This document shows, piece by piece, positions 19,142 to 27,643 of a stretch of DNA of 64,000 nt. The notes below the pieces were generated by a model. It was given only the letters and a program-made list of their open reading frames with translations. It was not told the origin of the DNA and did no database searches. Both the position numbers and the translations under genes were made by a program. Origin of the DNA: Deltaproteobacteria bacterium. GTDB taxonomy: Bacteria; Myxococcota_A; UBA9160; UBA6930. Positions within the stretch are counted from its first letter, which is position 1. Each line of letters starts with the position of its first letter. The DNA is taken from positions 1 to 64,000 of the forward strand of contig VGRF01000007.1 in NCBI GenBank assembly GCA_016875395.1. The letters run 5' to 3'.

Positions 19142-20464
19142 TCATGCCCACGCGCGCGGGATCAGGTTCTTCTCGCGCGCCTCGCGCTCGAGGCTCTCGC
19201 GGAAGTCGGGGTGCGCGATGCCGATCAGCGCCTTTGCGCGCTCGGGCACGGACTTGCCCTTGAGGTTCACCATGCCGTACTCGGTCACGACGTACATCGT
19301 GTCGGTGCGCGGCGTCGTCACGATGTTGCCGGGCGTCAGCGTCGTGACGATGCGGCTATCGCGCTTGCCGCCCCGCTCGTACACCGAGGACAAGCAGATG
19401 AACGACTTGCCGCGCTTCGACTGATACGCGCCGCGCACGAACTGCAGCTGGCCGCCGGTGCCCGAGATGTGGCGGTGCCCGCTCGACTCGCTCGCGGCTT
19501 GGCCCTGTAGGTCGATCTGCGTGGTGTTGTTGATGGACACGACGCGCTCGTTGCGCGCGATGTTGTCGGGCAGGTTCGTGTAGTCGACCGGATAGCTCTG
19601 CGCGCCGGGGTTCTGGTGGATGAACTCGTAGAGCCGCGGCGAGCCGAGCGCGAACGTGAACACCATCTGTCCGCGGTTCATCTGCTTGCGCGAGTTGGTG
19701 ATCAGGCCCGCTTCGTAGAGCTCGATCATGCCGTCGACGAGCATCTCGGTGTGCACGCCGAGCTCTTTCGCGCCGGCGTCCTTCAGCATGCTGCACACCG
19801 CGTTCGGCATGCCGCCGATGCCGATCTGCAGGCACGACCCGTCCTCGATCTCCGCGGCGATCAGGCGCGCGACGGTCTTGTCGACCTCGGTCGGCGGCGC
19901 TGCGGGCAGCACCGGCGTGGGCGCGCCGTCGCCGTCGATCACGAAGTCGACCTCGCTCGCGTGCACGCCCTCCTCGCAGCCGAGCACGCGCGGAAACGAC
20001 GGGTTCACCTCGATCACGATCTTCTTCGCGCGCTCGGTCATCGCCTTCAGGTACGTCACCGCGGCGCTGAAGTTGAAGTAGCCGTGCTCGTCCATCGGCG
20101 GGGTCTGGATCACCGCGACGTCGACGCGCTCGATGAAGCGGCGATAGAAGTCGGGCGACTCGCCGAAGTTCATCGGGATGTAGTGCGTGCGGCCCGCATC
20201 GTGCGCCTTGCGATCCGCGCCTGAGAAGTGCCAGGCGAGCATGTGGAAGCTCTCGCCCCGAGGATCCGCTTCGAGCACCGCGCGCGGCTTCAACGCGAGG
20301 CCGGCGCGAATCTTCACGCCTCGCAGCTCCTTCGCGCGAGCCGCGAGCGCGCGGTCGAACACGACGGGCTGCGCCCCGTTGATCGCGTAGTCGACCCAGT
20401 CGCCGGACTGCACCAACGCAGCGGCCTCTTCGGCGGAGATTTTCGGCGGAGACGAGACAGGCAC
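19142..20464 (-). CDS. Acetyl-CoA hydrolase/4-hydroxybutyrate-type CoA-transferase
   Basis: Class I CoA-transferase of 440 residues that swaps CoA between acetyl-CoA and a short acid, cytoplasmic. It has the family's N-terminal half with RGVKIRAGLALKPRAVLE and QTPPMDEHGYFNFSAAVTY, the glycine motif CLQIGIGGMPNAVCSML, and the segment FALGSPRLYEFIHQNP where the catalytic Glu region is expected. The C-terminal TEYGMVNLKGKSVPERAKAL fits the 4-hydroxybutyrate/butyrate CoA-transferase and acetyl-CoA hydrolase group. The start is GTG at 20464. Substrate identity is open; it fits a locus full of CoA enzymes. Confidence 0.9.
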   Translation of the reverse strand: MPVSSPPKISAEEAAALVQSGDWVDYAINGAQPVVFDRALAARAKELRGVKIRAGLALKPRAVLEADPRGESFHMLAWHFSGADRKAHDAGRTHYIPMNFGESPDFYRRFIERVDVAVIQTPPMDEHGYFNFSAAVTYLKAMTERAKKIVIEVNPSFPRVLGCEEGVHASEVDFVIDGDGAPTPVLPAAPPTEVDKTVARLIAAEIEDGSCLQIGIGGMPNAVCSMLKDAGAKELGVHTEMLVDGMIELYEAGLITNSRKQMNRGQMVFTFALGSPRLYEFIHQNPGAQSYPVDYTNLPDNIARNERVVSINNTTQIDLQGQAASESSGHRHISGTGGQLQFVRGAYQSKRGKSFICLSSVYERGGKRDSRIVTTLTPGNIVTTPRTDTMYVVTEYGMVNLKGKSVPERAKALIGIAHPDFRESLEREAREKNLIPRAWA

Positions 20465-20491
20465 GGAGGCGACTCCTTTGGCGGGAGGCGC

Positions 20492-20914
20492 TCAGCTTCG
20501 AGGAAAGAGCGGCAGCTTCGCCAGGGTGTCTCCGTAGATCGTCACGATCGCGAGCACAGCCACGAACCAGACGGCGATCGGCATCCACCCATCGCGCTCG
20601 TGTAGCCCATGGTGGTTGGACAGGTGGTCCGCGAGCGGCTCGACGAGCGTCTTTCCCATCGCGAACAAGAGCACCGCAAACGGATAGACCCAAGGCGCAC
20701 CCACCACGAAGCCGTTCCCCCGGCGACCGGGGACGTACACGTGGCCTTCGAGCAGCCCCCACCATGCGAGGGTCAGAAACAACAAGCTGCCGAGCAGCCC
20801 GAGGATCGCCTCGAACGCAGATCCCAAGTACGACCGCTTCGCCCTCCGCTCGCGGCGCTCGAGCCTCCAGCGCAGCAGCCTGCCCGGCACGTACCCCGGC
20901 TCGCGCGACGGCAT
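20492..20914 (-). CDS. Hypothetical membrane protein
   Basis: A 140-residue protein with a basic N-terminus (about 28 residues) and three predicted transmembrane segments: AILGLLGSLLFLTLAWWGLL, YPFAVLLFAMGKTLVEPLA and PIAVWFVAVLAIVTIYG. No family is recognised. Its VYVPGRRGNG segment is encoded over a partial copy (20726-20738) of the repeat found in the 13.8 kb promoter. It starts 5 bases after the ferredoxin stop region and is probably cotranscribed with it. Confidence 0.7.
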   Translation of the reverse strand: MPSREPGYVPGRLLRWRLERRERRAKRSYLGSAFEAILGLLGSLLFLTLAWWGLLEGHVYVPGRRGNGFVVGAPWVYPFAVLLFAMGKTLVEPLADHLSNHHGLHERDGWMPIAVWFVAVLAIVTIYGDTLAKLPLFPRS

Positions 20915-20918
20915 CGCG

Positions 20919-21203
20919 TCAGCGCAGCGGCGCGAGACGCAGCGCGTCCTCGGGACACGCCTCGACGCAGAGATTGCACGCGTGGCAGTCGCTCGGCTTC
21001 ACCACGAACGCCTGCTTGTAGCCGTGCGCCCAGCCCTTCATGCGCCCGAGCAGCGAGAGCTGACCGCGCTTCGCGGGGTCGAGCACAGCGATCTCGAACA
21101 CGCCGTAGGGGCAGACGCGCAGGCAGTCGGCCTTGCCCTCGCACTTGTTACGGTCGACGACGGGCGCAACGCGGCCCGGTTCGCCGCGGCACGCCTCGCT
21201 CAT
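20919..21203 (-). CDS. 4Fe-4S dicluster-type ferredoxin
   Basis: A 94-residue electron carrier. The C-terminal cluster motif is complete, DCHACNLCVEACPEDAL (CxxCxxCxxxCP). The N-terminal one is shortened, CEGKADCLRVCPYGVFE, with Cx5Cx3CP, so it may hold a 3Fe-4S or a differently ligated cluster, as in seven-iron ferredoxins. The ATG overlaps the stop of the DJ-1-like gene as ATGA. RNK at residues 19-21 is encoded by a reverse copy of the dispersed motif (21145). Confidence 0.88.
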   Translation of the reverse strand: MSEACRGEPGRVAPVVDRNKCEGKADCLRVCPYGVFEIAVLDPAKRGQLSLLGRMKGWAHGYKQAFVVKPSDCHACNLCVEACPEDALRLAPLR

Positions 21204-21847
21204 GCGCCGAGGAGCTCGGGCGCGATCTTCGCTTGATCTAGGTACCTCGCGAACGGATCGCGCGCGGCGTCGGTCTGCCACTCGTACTCGGTGATCGCCG
21301 CGATCTGCTCCGCCGCGGCGCGGCCCCACAGGCGCGCGATCACGGCGAGCGACATGTCGGTGCCCGCCGAGACGCCCGACGACGTGACGTATGCGCCGTC
21401 TTCCACCCAGCGCGCCTCCTTCACCCAATTCGTCTTCGGGCCTGCGGCCGCGATCGCCGAGAAGAACTGCTTGTTCGTCGTCGCGCTCTTGCCGTCGAGC
21501 AGCCCGGCCGCGGCGTAGAGCGCGGAGCCCGAGCACACCGACATCGCGACCTCGCACTGCGGCGCGCGCGTGCGGAGAAAGTCGAGCAGCGCGGTGTTCT
21601 TCAGCTGCGGGAAGGTCCCGATGCCGCCGGGCACGAGCAGCAGGTCGCAGGCCGGCGCGTCCGCGTACGAGAACTCCGCGTGGGTGCTCGGACCGGGCGT
21701 CGAGCGCACGGGCCCTGCCTGATCCGCGATCGTGACTATGCGCAGCGCCTCGCCGAGGCAGCCGAACATCTCGAGCGGGCCGTAGAGGTCGAGCAGCTCG
21801 AACTGCGGGTAGAGAACGGCGCCGAGCGTGCGAGTGCGTTGCGTCAC
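21200..21847 (-). CDS. DJ-1/PfpI-family protein, isonitrile-hydratase-like
   Basis: A 215-residue class I glutamine amidotransferase-like protein. The nucleophile elbow SVCSGSALYAAAGLLDGK holds the conserved Cys, and LLLVPGGIGTFPQLKN supplies the oxyanion region. TTNKQFFSAIA and SGVSAGTDMSLAVIARLWG fit InhA-type isonitrile hydratases and AraC-linked DJ-1 domains without the HTH. The start is GTG at 21847, supported by AAGGAG 8 bases upstream. The stop overlaps the ferredoxin ATG. The reaction is inferred only from the family. Confidence 0.85.
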   Translation of the reverse strand: MTQRTRTLGAVLYPQFELLDLYGPLEMFGCLGEALRIVTIADQAGPVRSTPGPSTHAEFSYADAPACDLLLVPGGIGTFPQLKNTALLDFLRTRAPQCEVAMSVCSGSALYAAAGLLDGKSATTNKQFFSAIAAAGPKTNWVKEARWVEDGAYVTSSGVSAGTDMSLAVIARLWGRAAAEQIAAITEYEWQTDAARDPFARYLDQAKIAPELLGA

Positions 21848-21882
21848 CTGATAACTCCTTCGTGCGCGCGAGAGCGGCGACT

Positions 21883-22275
21883 CTAACCCGTGTGCTCGCG
21901 TCGTCCCGTTCTCCAGAAGGGAATCGCCGCCGCTGCGCACGCGGCGGCCAGCGCGAGGCTCGCGCGCGCGTACTCCGCGTCGGGATTGAGCACGCTCCAG
22001 ATCACGTGTGAGAGCGCGACGTACGCGAGGTAGAGGCCCGTCGCGCGCGGCGCCCACGCGCGCTGCGTCCACCACGCCCACGCGCCGGCTGCGAGCAGCG
22101 CCCAGTGCAGCGGCGCGCTGATCCGCGCCGCGCGCCCGCGCAGCGCAACGCCGAACCACACCTCGGTGTCGCGCACTTCGGGCAGCGTGAGATCGCGCGC
22201 GGCGATGTAGAGCGCGGATGCAGCGAACAGCGCGGACATCGCGAGCGCGAGCCGCGAGCGGGGCGCGGCGTTCAC
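21883..22275 (-). CDS. Hypothetical membrane protein
   Basis: A 130-residue protein with about four hydrophobic segments (ALAMSALFAASALYIAARDL, LHWALLAAGAWAWW, GLYLAYVALSHVIWSVLN, LALAAACAAAAIPFW). The start is taken as GTG at 22275, where GTGA overlaps the stop of the upstream OB-fold gene; longer frames would run through that gene. The topology suggests a small inner-membrane protein. No family is recognised. Confidence 0.65.
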   Translation of the reverse strand: MNAAPRSRLALAMSALFAASALYIAARDLTLPEVRDTEVWFGVALRGRAARISAPLHWALLAAGAWAWWTQRAWAPRATGLYLAYVALSHVIWSVLNPDAEYARASLALAAACAAAAIPFWRTGRREHTG

Positions 22276-22652
22276 TTCGCCTTCGGCGCGCTGAGCTGAT
22301 GCGGCGTATCGACGACGATCTGCGGCTTCCCGCGATACGAGGAGATTCGCCCGCTCACGCAGATCGTCTTTCCTTCGTGCGACTCCGGCGGCGGCGTGAA
22401 CTTTGCGCGGTGCTTTCCCCAAACGACCGCGGTGAAGGCGTGATTCGGGTACGCGCCGCCGAAGTTGAGAAACGTCGGCTCGCCCCGAACGTCAGGGCGA
22501 TACGACGCGTCGCTCACGACGCCGCACACGGTCGCCGCTTCGCCCACGTGCGCCGCAGCCTGCGCGGGTGTGAGCTCCTTCGCCGAGGCGAGCGCCGCGG
22601 CGAGCAGCACCGCGATCGTTAGGGCGGCCGTGCGTCTCCCGAGCGCGCGCAT
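22272..22652 (-). CDS. Exported OB-fold protein
   Basis: A 126-residue protein with a signal peptide (MRALGRRTAALTIAVLLAA, cleavage near ASA|KE). The mature domain VGEAATVCGVVSDASYR, EPTFLNFGGAYPNHAFTAVV and KTICVSGRISSYRGKPQIVV is an OB-fold nucleic-acid-binding type module widespread in exported bacterial proteins, also seen fused to nucleases. The ligand here is unknown. Its start shares one base with the stop of the DUF1272 gene (TGATG). Confidence 0.8.
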   Translation of the reverse strand: MRALGRRTAALTIAVLLAAALASAKELTPAQAAAHVGEAATVCGVVSDASYRPDVRGEPTFLNFGGAYPNHAFTAVVWGKHRAKFTPPPESHEGKTICVSGRISSYRGKPQIVVDTPHQLSAPKAK

Positions 22653-22891
22653 CAGTCCGCTCGGGCCGGCTTGAACACGCGCTTCGTGCTCGCCGGAAAC
22701 TTCGCGAGCTTCGCGGCCGAGCGAATTGGCCGGCGCACGAGCTCGCCGCCGCAGTTCGGGCAGGCGCCGCCGAGCTTCGCGTCCGCACAGTCGCTGCAGA
22801 ACGTGCACTCGAAGCTGCAGATGCGCGCGTCACGCGACTCCGGCGGAAGATCGCGATCGCAGCGTTCGCAGCCGGGCCGAAGCTCGAGCAT
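22652..22891 (-). CDS. DUF1272 zinc-ribbon protein
   Basis: A 79-residue protein starting MLELRPGCERCDRDLPPES, with CSFECTFCSDCAD and CPNCGGELVRRP. The eight-cysteine pattern is the DUF1272 family, thought to bind zinc. The C-terminal AKFPASTKRVFKP is the usual basic tail. Function is unknown. Translation is tightly coupled to the downstream OB-fold gene. Confidence 0.88.
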   Translation of the reverse strand: MLELRPGCERCDRDLPPESRDARICSFECTFCSDCADAKLGGACPNCGGELVRRPIRSAAKLAKFPASTKRVFKPARAD

Positions 22892-22914
22892 GGCGTGCCC
22901 CTCCTCGCGCGAAG

Positions 22915-23289
22915 CTACTCGCCTCGGCGCCGCGCGATCAGAGTCGCGACCGCTCCGGAGGCGAAGCCGATGACGAGGACGCGAGGCGAGTAGAGAAAGA
23001 AAGCGAGCCCGAGCACCTCCACGGCGCTGCCGCCGAGTAGCCACAGCGCGAGCGGCACCCACGCCACGAAGCCGAGTGCGGCCCCGAGCAGGCCCGCGAC
23101 GAATGGGCGCTTGCCGCGCGCGCGGCGCAGCGCGAGCACGCTGCCGGCGATCGTGAGCAGCGCGAACCAGAGCTCGGTCTGCGCGACCTGGCGCGTGGTG
23201 CGCCCGCCGCCGCCGCCGGGTCCGAACGCGAGCGCCGCGATCGGCAGCGCGAGCAAGAGCGCGACGACTGCGACTTGCCGCGCGCTCAT
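22915..23289 (-). CDS. Hypothetical membrane protein
   Basis: A 124-residue protein. A hydrophobic N-terminus (QVAVVALLLALPIAALAFG) is followed by a Gly-rich stretch and then three more hydrophobic segments (ELWFALLTIAGSVLAL, GLLGAALGFVAWVPLALWLL, VLGLAFFLYSPRVLVIGF). The first segment could be a signal peptide. No family is recognised. The ATG overlaps the flavodoxin-like gene's stop as ATGA. Confidence 0.65.
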   Translation of the reverse strand: MSARQVAVVALLLALPIAALAFGPGGGGGRTTRQVAQTELWFALLTIAGSVLALRRARGKRPFVAGLLGAALGFVAWVPLALWLLGGSAVEVLGLAFFLYSPRVLVIGFASGAVATLIARRRGE

Positions 23290-23864
23290 GGATTGGCGCG
23301 CAGGCGCAGGGCGAGCTTCGCGACGCGCGCCCCTAACAGCTCGCCGGTGCGCAAATCGGCCGCGACGACGCCGGGCGGATTCGTCCCGTAGTCGGCCTGC
23401 CCCGCCGCGCCCATGTACACGCTCAGCCGATTCGGCGCGCTCGGGTCGCGCGTCGTCTCCTCCACCCCCACCCAGATCATGCCGAGCTGCATCGCGGTCA
23501 CGGCGATCGACGTGAGCGTGTTCAGCTTGTCGCCGCTCGGCGTCGCCGACACGGTGAATGCGGCAGCGAGCTTGTTCGCCCACGCGCGCGTGACCCAGCG
23601 CGAGACGGTCGCGTCGAGAAACGCCTTCAGCTGCGCCGATGGCCCGCCCATGAACGTGGGCGAGCCGAAGATGATCGCGTCGGCGGCGTCGAGCTGCGCA
23701 AACAGGGCGTTGTTGCTGAAGCGCCCCTCGCGAATGTCGTCGCCCACGATCGCGTGGAGCGAAGCGCGCGCGCCCGCGACGCCGCCCGCGCCCACGTGCA
23801 CCGCCTGCGCGAGGCGCTTGGTGGTGCCGGTGGTCGAGTGATAGACGACCGCGATCTCCGTCAT
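23286..23864 (-). CDS. Flavodoxin-fold NAD(P)H dehydrogenase, WrbA-like
   Basis: FMN-binding oxidoreductase of 192 residues. The phosphate-binding loop is VYHSTTGTTKRLAQAV, and FGSPTFMGGPSAQLKAFLD is the isoalloxazine loop typical of the WrbA/NQO flavodoxin family. FTVSATPSGDKLNTL is the usual later strand. It likely reduces quinones or nitro compounds in the cytoplasm. It is preceded on the same strand by the ceramidase-like gene 7 bases away. Confidence 0.88.
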   Translation of the reverse strand: MTEIAVVYHSTTGTTKRLAQAVHVGAGGVAGARASLHAIVGDDIREGRFSNNALFAQLDAADAIIFGSPTFMGGPSAQLKAFLDATVSRWVTRAWANKLAAAFTVSATPSGDKLNTLTSIAVTAMQLGMIWVGVEETTRDPSAPNRLSVYMGAAGQADYGTNPPGVVAADLRTGELLGARVAKLALRLRANP

Positions 23865-23871
23865 CGCGCGC

Positions 23872-25404
23872 TCACTTCTTCTCGGCGCTCTCGCCGTTCG
23901 CCTTCGCGAACACTCTCATCAGCGCGCGGTGCACGATGCGCGCCGTGTCGGGGCCGGCGGACACGATCTCGCCGTAGCTCCGCTCGCTGTTCCCGTAGAT
24001 CCACGGCGCCTCCGCGTCCCACTCGCTGCGCGGGATGATGTACCCGAGCGCGTCGTTCGCGAGGTTCACCATCATGTTCACGCGCCCGCGCATCGCGCTG
24101 CGCAGCGGCGGCGTCTCGACCGGCGCGACCTCGTAGTCAGCGCCCGGCGGATTCTCGATGCCGCCGATCGCGATCTCGGGGTAGAGCTCGCCGGGAATGC
24201 ACGCGATCCAGAGCTCGCCAACGCGCACGAGCGCGACCTCGCTGTCGGTGTCGAAGCCCCAGCGCAGGTCGACGTCGCGATCGAGCACGCCGAGCGAACC
24301 CGCCAACACGAGCGGCCAGTTCGAGACGGGCACGTCGATGTCGCGCTTCACCACCGACACGCGCGGAGCTGCCAGGCGCGCGAACTCGCCCGACGCGCGC
24401 GCCTCGAGCACGGCCTCCGCGATCTGGTAGCCCTGCGCGCGCGCCTTCTCCTGCGACGGCTTCGCGATCAAGTCGCCCGTGCGCGGATCCATCACGCCGG
24501 TCTTCGGCGTGGTGGTGATGAGGCCGCCGATGTTGCCCGTGAGCCAGAGCGTGGTGCCGCCGAGGCCGGGCTTGTAGAGCGAGCCGTCGTAGGCGAGCCC
24601 GCGATCGAGCCCGCGGCGCGCCCAGCCCGCGACGTCGGCGGTCAGCTCGAAGTTGCGATCCCACAACAACTCGACGTGGTTGCCGAAGTTGAGCAGCGTG
24701 CCGAGCACGTCGCCGCCGCCCGCGCGCGTCACGATCGCGACGCGCAGGCCGTCGTCGATCACTTCGGGCTTGCGCGTGTCGATCGTCGCGATCGCACGGT
24801 CGCGACCGCGAATCTCGGCGACCTCGATGTCCGCGGGCTCGAGCCGCCGCACCGCCTGCGCGAGCGCGGTGCCCATCTGCTTGCGCAGGAACTTCAGGTA
24901 GCCGTCGGGCACGCCATTGCGCAGTCGCGAGCGCCCCCAGATGCCCTGCGTGTCCGGGCCCTGATGGTTGTGCGTCGCGTGCACGAGCAGGTAGTCGAGC
25001 CCGAGCTCCTCGGCGTAGACGTCGCGCACCTTCTCCACGAACGAGTGCGAGAGCCCGACCACGTCCGCCGCCACGATCCCGACCCGCGTCGCGCCGTCGT
25101 CGAACACGACCGCGACCGCTTCGAGCTCGTCCGCAACGCCCGCCGCGGGCCGCGGACTCTGGAAGCCCGCCATGTAGATCGCGTCGAACTCGCCGTTGCC
25201 GTTCAGGTCCTGATAAGTGTCGACGTCTTCGTCGTACTTGCCGTTGCCGTCGACGTCGGTCCACGTGTCGAGCACCCGCGGCGTGATGGGCGCGCTGCCG
25301 AAGCCGGCGCGCAAGCTGGGCTCTGCGGCCGGCACGAGCGCGTTCGCGAGAAGTGCGCAGGCGAAGGCGAGGAACGCTCGCGTCGCTCGGCCGAACAGCG
25401 TCAG
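23872..25404 (-). CDS. Exported ceramidase-like/neutral hydrolase protein
   Basis: A protein of about 510 residues with a signal-type hydrophobic N-terminus (RAFLAFACALLANALVPA), hence exported. FGSAPITP and the following regions resemble neutral/alkaline ceramidase-like enzymes: VGIVAADVVGLSHSFVEKV, LLVHATHNHQGPDTQG (the zinc His motif) and LLNFGNHVELLWDRN. An insertion, TDVDGNGKYDEDVDTYQDL then NGNGEFDAIY, has two DxDGNGxxD-like calcium loops. No ATG, GTG or TTG is near the signal sequence; a CTG at 25404 would overlap the upstream stop as CTGA, by analogy with the NTGA joints nearby. The start is therefore uncertain. The substrate could be an amide-linked lipid or another ester/amide. Confidence 0.78.
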   Translation of the reverse strand: MTLFGRATRAFLAFACALLANALVPAAEPSLRAGFGSAPITPRVLDTWTDVDGNGKYDEDVDTYQDLNGNGEFDAIYMAGFQSPRPAAGVADELEAVAVVFDDGATRVGIVAADVVGLSHSFVEKVRDVYAEELGLDYLLVHATHNHQGPDTQGIWGRSRLRNGVPDGYLKFLRKQMGTALAQAVRRLEPADIEVAEIRGRDRAIATIDTRKPEVIDDGLRVAIVTRAGGGDVLGTLLNFGNHVELLWDRNFELTADVAGWARRGLDRGLAYDGSLYKPGLGGTTLWLTGNIGGLITTTPKTGVMDPRTGDLIAKPSQEKARAQGYQIAEAVLEARASGEFARLAAPRVSVVKRDIDVPVSNWPLVLAGSLGVLDRDVDLRWGFDTDSEVALVRVGELWIACIPGELYPEIAIGGIENPPGADYEVAPVETPPLRSAMRGRVNMMVNLANDALGYIIPRSEWDAEAPWIYGNSERSYGEIVSAGPDTARIVHRALMRVFAKANGESAEKK

Positions 25405-27530
25405 ATGAGCACCGCAGCGCGCCGCACGTTCACCGGAATCGCGCTCTGCCGCGCCATCCCCGTGATCGGGTCGAAGTCCACCTCGTTCGAGATCAGCGCG
25501 TTGGTCGACGCGCCGATCTCGCGCACTTCCTTCGGGTTCGCAGCGGGGTCGCCCCACGCGTGCGCCATCGAGACGACGCCGGGCATCACATCTTCCGCGG
25601 CTTCGGCGACGCCGTAGATCATCGCGTGGGCGGACTCGATCTCGAGCACGTCGCCCGAGCGCACGCCCAACTCCTCGAGGTCGTGCGGGTGCATGAACGC
25701 GGGGTTGGTGGTGCCGCGCGCGCGGCTGTCGGGCAGATCGCGGCCCGAGGAGTTGTAGACCTGACGCATGCGGCGGCTGATGAGCCGGTGCGAGAACGGC
25801 TCGACGAGCGACTCGCGGCGAACTGTTGCGAGCTCCTCGATCACTCCTTCGGGCGTCATCTCGAAGCGCTTGTCGCAGCTCGCATCCGCAGGCTCCACGA
25901 ACTGCTCCACCTGCGCGTACACCATGCCGCCGCGGTTGTTACGGACTTCGCGGAACGGGATGCGCCCGCCGGCGAGCATGCAATCGAGCACGTCCTCCTT
26001 GCTCGGCTTGCGGTCGAGCGGAAGCTCGCCGCCCGCAAGGCGAATCGGCGTCCCGAGGCGCGCGGCGAGCTCCCAGTAGAGCTCCCACTCCTCGATCAGC
26101 TCGGAGCCTGCGGGGCCGTCCACGACCGCGGGCGTGTACTGCGTGTAGGGTGCCTCGTACCAGGCGTCGCAGAGGACCGGCACGTCGGCGCGCTCGAGGC
26201 ACATCTTGCCGGGCAGCACGTAGTCGGCGTGCTTCGCGGTCGCGGCGCGCTTGATGTCGACGCACACGAGCAGCTCGAGCGCATCGATCGCCTTCATCGA
26301 CTTCTGCTGATCGGGCCACGCGACGAGCGGATTACCGCCGACCGCGAACAGCGCCTTCACCTGGCCTTCGCCTTCGAGCACGATCTCGTCGCTGAGCGCC
26401 GCGCTCGGCATCTCGCCGATGATCTCGCCGAGGTTTCGCACGCGGCTGCGCGGGCCGTGGCCGAACATCGGGAACGGGCCCGTCGGCTGCGCCTTCTTCG
26501 GCGTCACGGGCGTGAGGACGCCGGGGTTCGGGACCTTCTCGCCCGCGCGATTCACGCGACCGCAGATCAGGTTCAGCGCGAGCACGAGATGCTCGGTGAG
26601 CGTCGGATGCGGCGACATGTCGGGGCCCGTGCCCGTCACGGCGACGCCGCGCTTCGCGCGCGCGAACGTGCGCGCGGCATCGAGGATCTGCTGCTGCGGC
26701 AGCCGCGTGCGCTGTGACACGTAGGCGAGGTCGTACTCACTCACCGCGCGGTGCAGCTTGTCGAGGCCGTTCATCCACTGCGCGCAGAACGCTCGGTCGT
26801 GCAGCTGCTCGTCGAGGATCACGCGGATCAGGCCGGCGAGGAACGTCGGGTCTTCGCCGGGGCGAATCTGCAGGAAGAGATCTGCGCGGCGCGCCATGTC
26901 GGTGCGGCGCGGATCGACCACGATCAGCTTCATGCCGCGCGCCTTCGCGTCGCGCAGCTCCTTCACCGGATTCCACGGCGGCGTGCCGCCGAACGGCGTG
27001 AACTGCGACACGATGGGGTTGTTGCCGATGTGCATCACGACATCGCTCTCGTGGAAGCCGTGCATGCCCGCGCTCCACGCGCCCGCGCGCGACGCGGCGA
27101 TCGCCTTGCTCGGCTGATCGATCGTGACGCTCGTGTAGTACGACTCGCTGCCGAAGCCCTTGTGCCACGCCTTCGAGACCGCGAGCGCCGCCGAGTTCAT
27201 GAACGCGTAGGTGCCGCAGTAGCTCGCGATCGCGCGCTTGCCGTGCTTCGCCGCGATCGCCTTCACGCGCGCGGCGATCTCGTCCAGCGCCTGCGCGAGC
27301 GGGATCTCCTCGTACGTGCCATCGGGCATGCGCTTCAGCGGGCGCGTGACGCGCTCGGGGTGCGCGTGCGCCTCGGGCAGCTGGCGACCCTTGATGCACG
27401 AGTAGCCGCCGTAGATCGGGTCGCTCGCGTCGCCGCGCACCGCGACGGCGCGGCCGTTCTCGATGTCGACCTCGAACGCGCAGTAGTTATGGCAGAAACG
27501 GCAGTAGGTCTTCTCGGTCGTGACGGCCAT
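25401..27530 (-). CDS. Molybdopterin-dependent oxidoreductase
   Basis: DMSO reductase-superfamily enzyme of 709 residues binding bis-MGD. The N-terminal 4Fe-4S motif is YCRFCHNYCAFEVDIENG with the fourth Cys in GYSCIKGRQLPEA. The molybdopterin regions are HIGNNPIVSQF, IVVDPRRTDMARRADLFLQI, TGTGPDMSPHPTL and FAVGGNPLVAWPD; the C-terminal cofactor-binding barrel holds MHPHDLEELGVRSGDVLEIE. No Tat signal is seen, so it is probably cytoplasmic. It resembles anaerobic-dehydrogenase/assimilatory oxidoreductase-like relatives of unknown substrate. The nearby ferredoxin could supply electrons, but this is only context. It is divergent from the P450 gene across 113 bases. Confidence 0.92.
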   Translation of the reverse strand: MAVTTEKTYCRFCHNYCAFEVDIENGRAVAVRGDASDPIYGGYSCIKGRQLPEAHAHPERVTRPLKRMPDGTYEEIPLAQALDEIAARVKAIAAKHGKRAIASYCGTYAFMNSAALAVSKAWHKGFGSESYYTSVTIDQPSKAIAASRAGAWSAGMHGFHESDVVMHIGNNPIVSQFTPFGGTPPWNPVKELRDAKARGMKLIVVDPRRTDMARRADLFLQIRPGEDPTFLAGLIRVILDEQLHDRAFCAQWMNGLDKLHRAVSEYDLAYVSQRTRLPQQQILDAARTFARAKRGVAVTGTGPDMSPHPTLTEHLVLALNLICGRVNRAGEKVPNPGVLTPVTPKKAQPTGPFPMFGHGPRSRVRNLGEIIGEMPSAALSDEIVLEGEGQVKALFAVGGNPLVAWPDQQKSMKAIDALELLVCVDIKRAATAKHADYVLPGKMCLERADVPVLCDAWYEAPYTQYTPAVVDGPAGSELIEEWELYWELAARLGTPIRLAGGELPLDRKPSKEDVLDCMLAGGRIPFREVRNNRGGMVYAQVEQFVEPADASCDKRFEMTPEGVIEELATVRRESLVEPFSHRLISRRMRQVYNSSGRDLPDSRARGTTNPAFMHPHDLEELGVRSGDVLEIESAHAMIYGVAEAAEDVMPGVVSMAHAWGDPAANPKEVREIGASTNALISNEVDFDPITGMARQSAIPVNVRRAAVLI

Positions 27531-27643
27531 GTGGCGCTCCTCGGCGGTGCGGATCGCGAGACGGCGGAGTCTACGACGGGGTGCGGCGCCGCTGCGATGT
27601 GATTTCGCGCGCGGCACACTCGGGCGCTGCGAAGGAGCTCCAC

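Noticed and set aside
22616-22622. GTTAGGG in the OB-fold gene as another motif copy
   Set aside because: Only the TAAC half is present and the CAA half is missing, so it is not counted.
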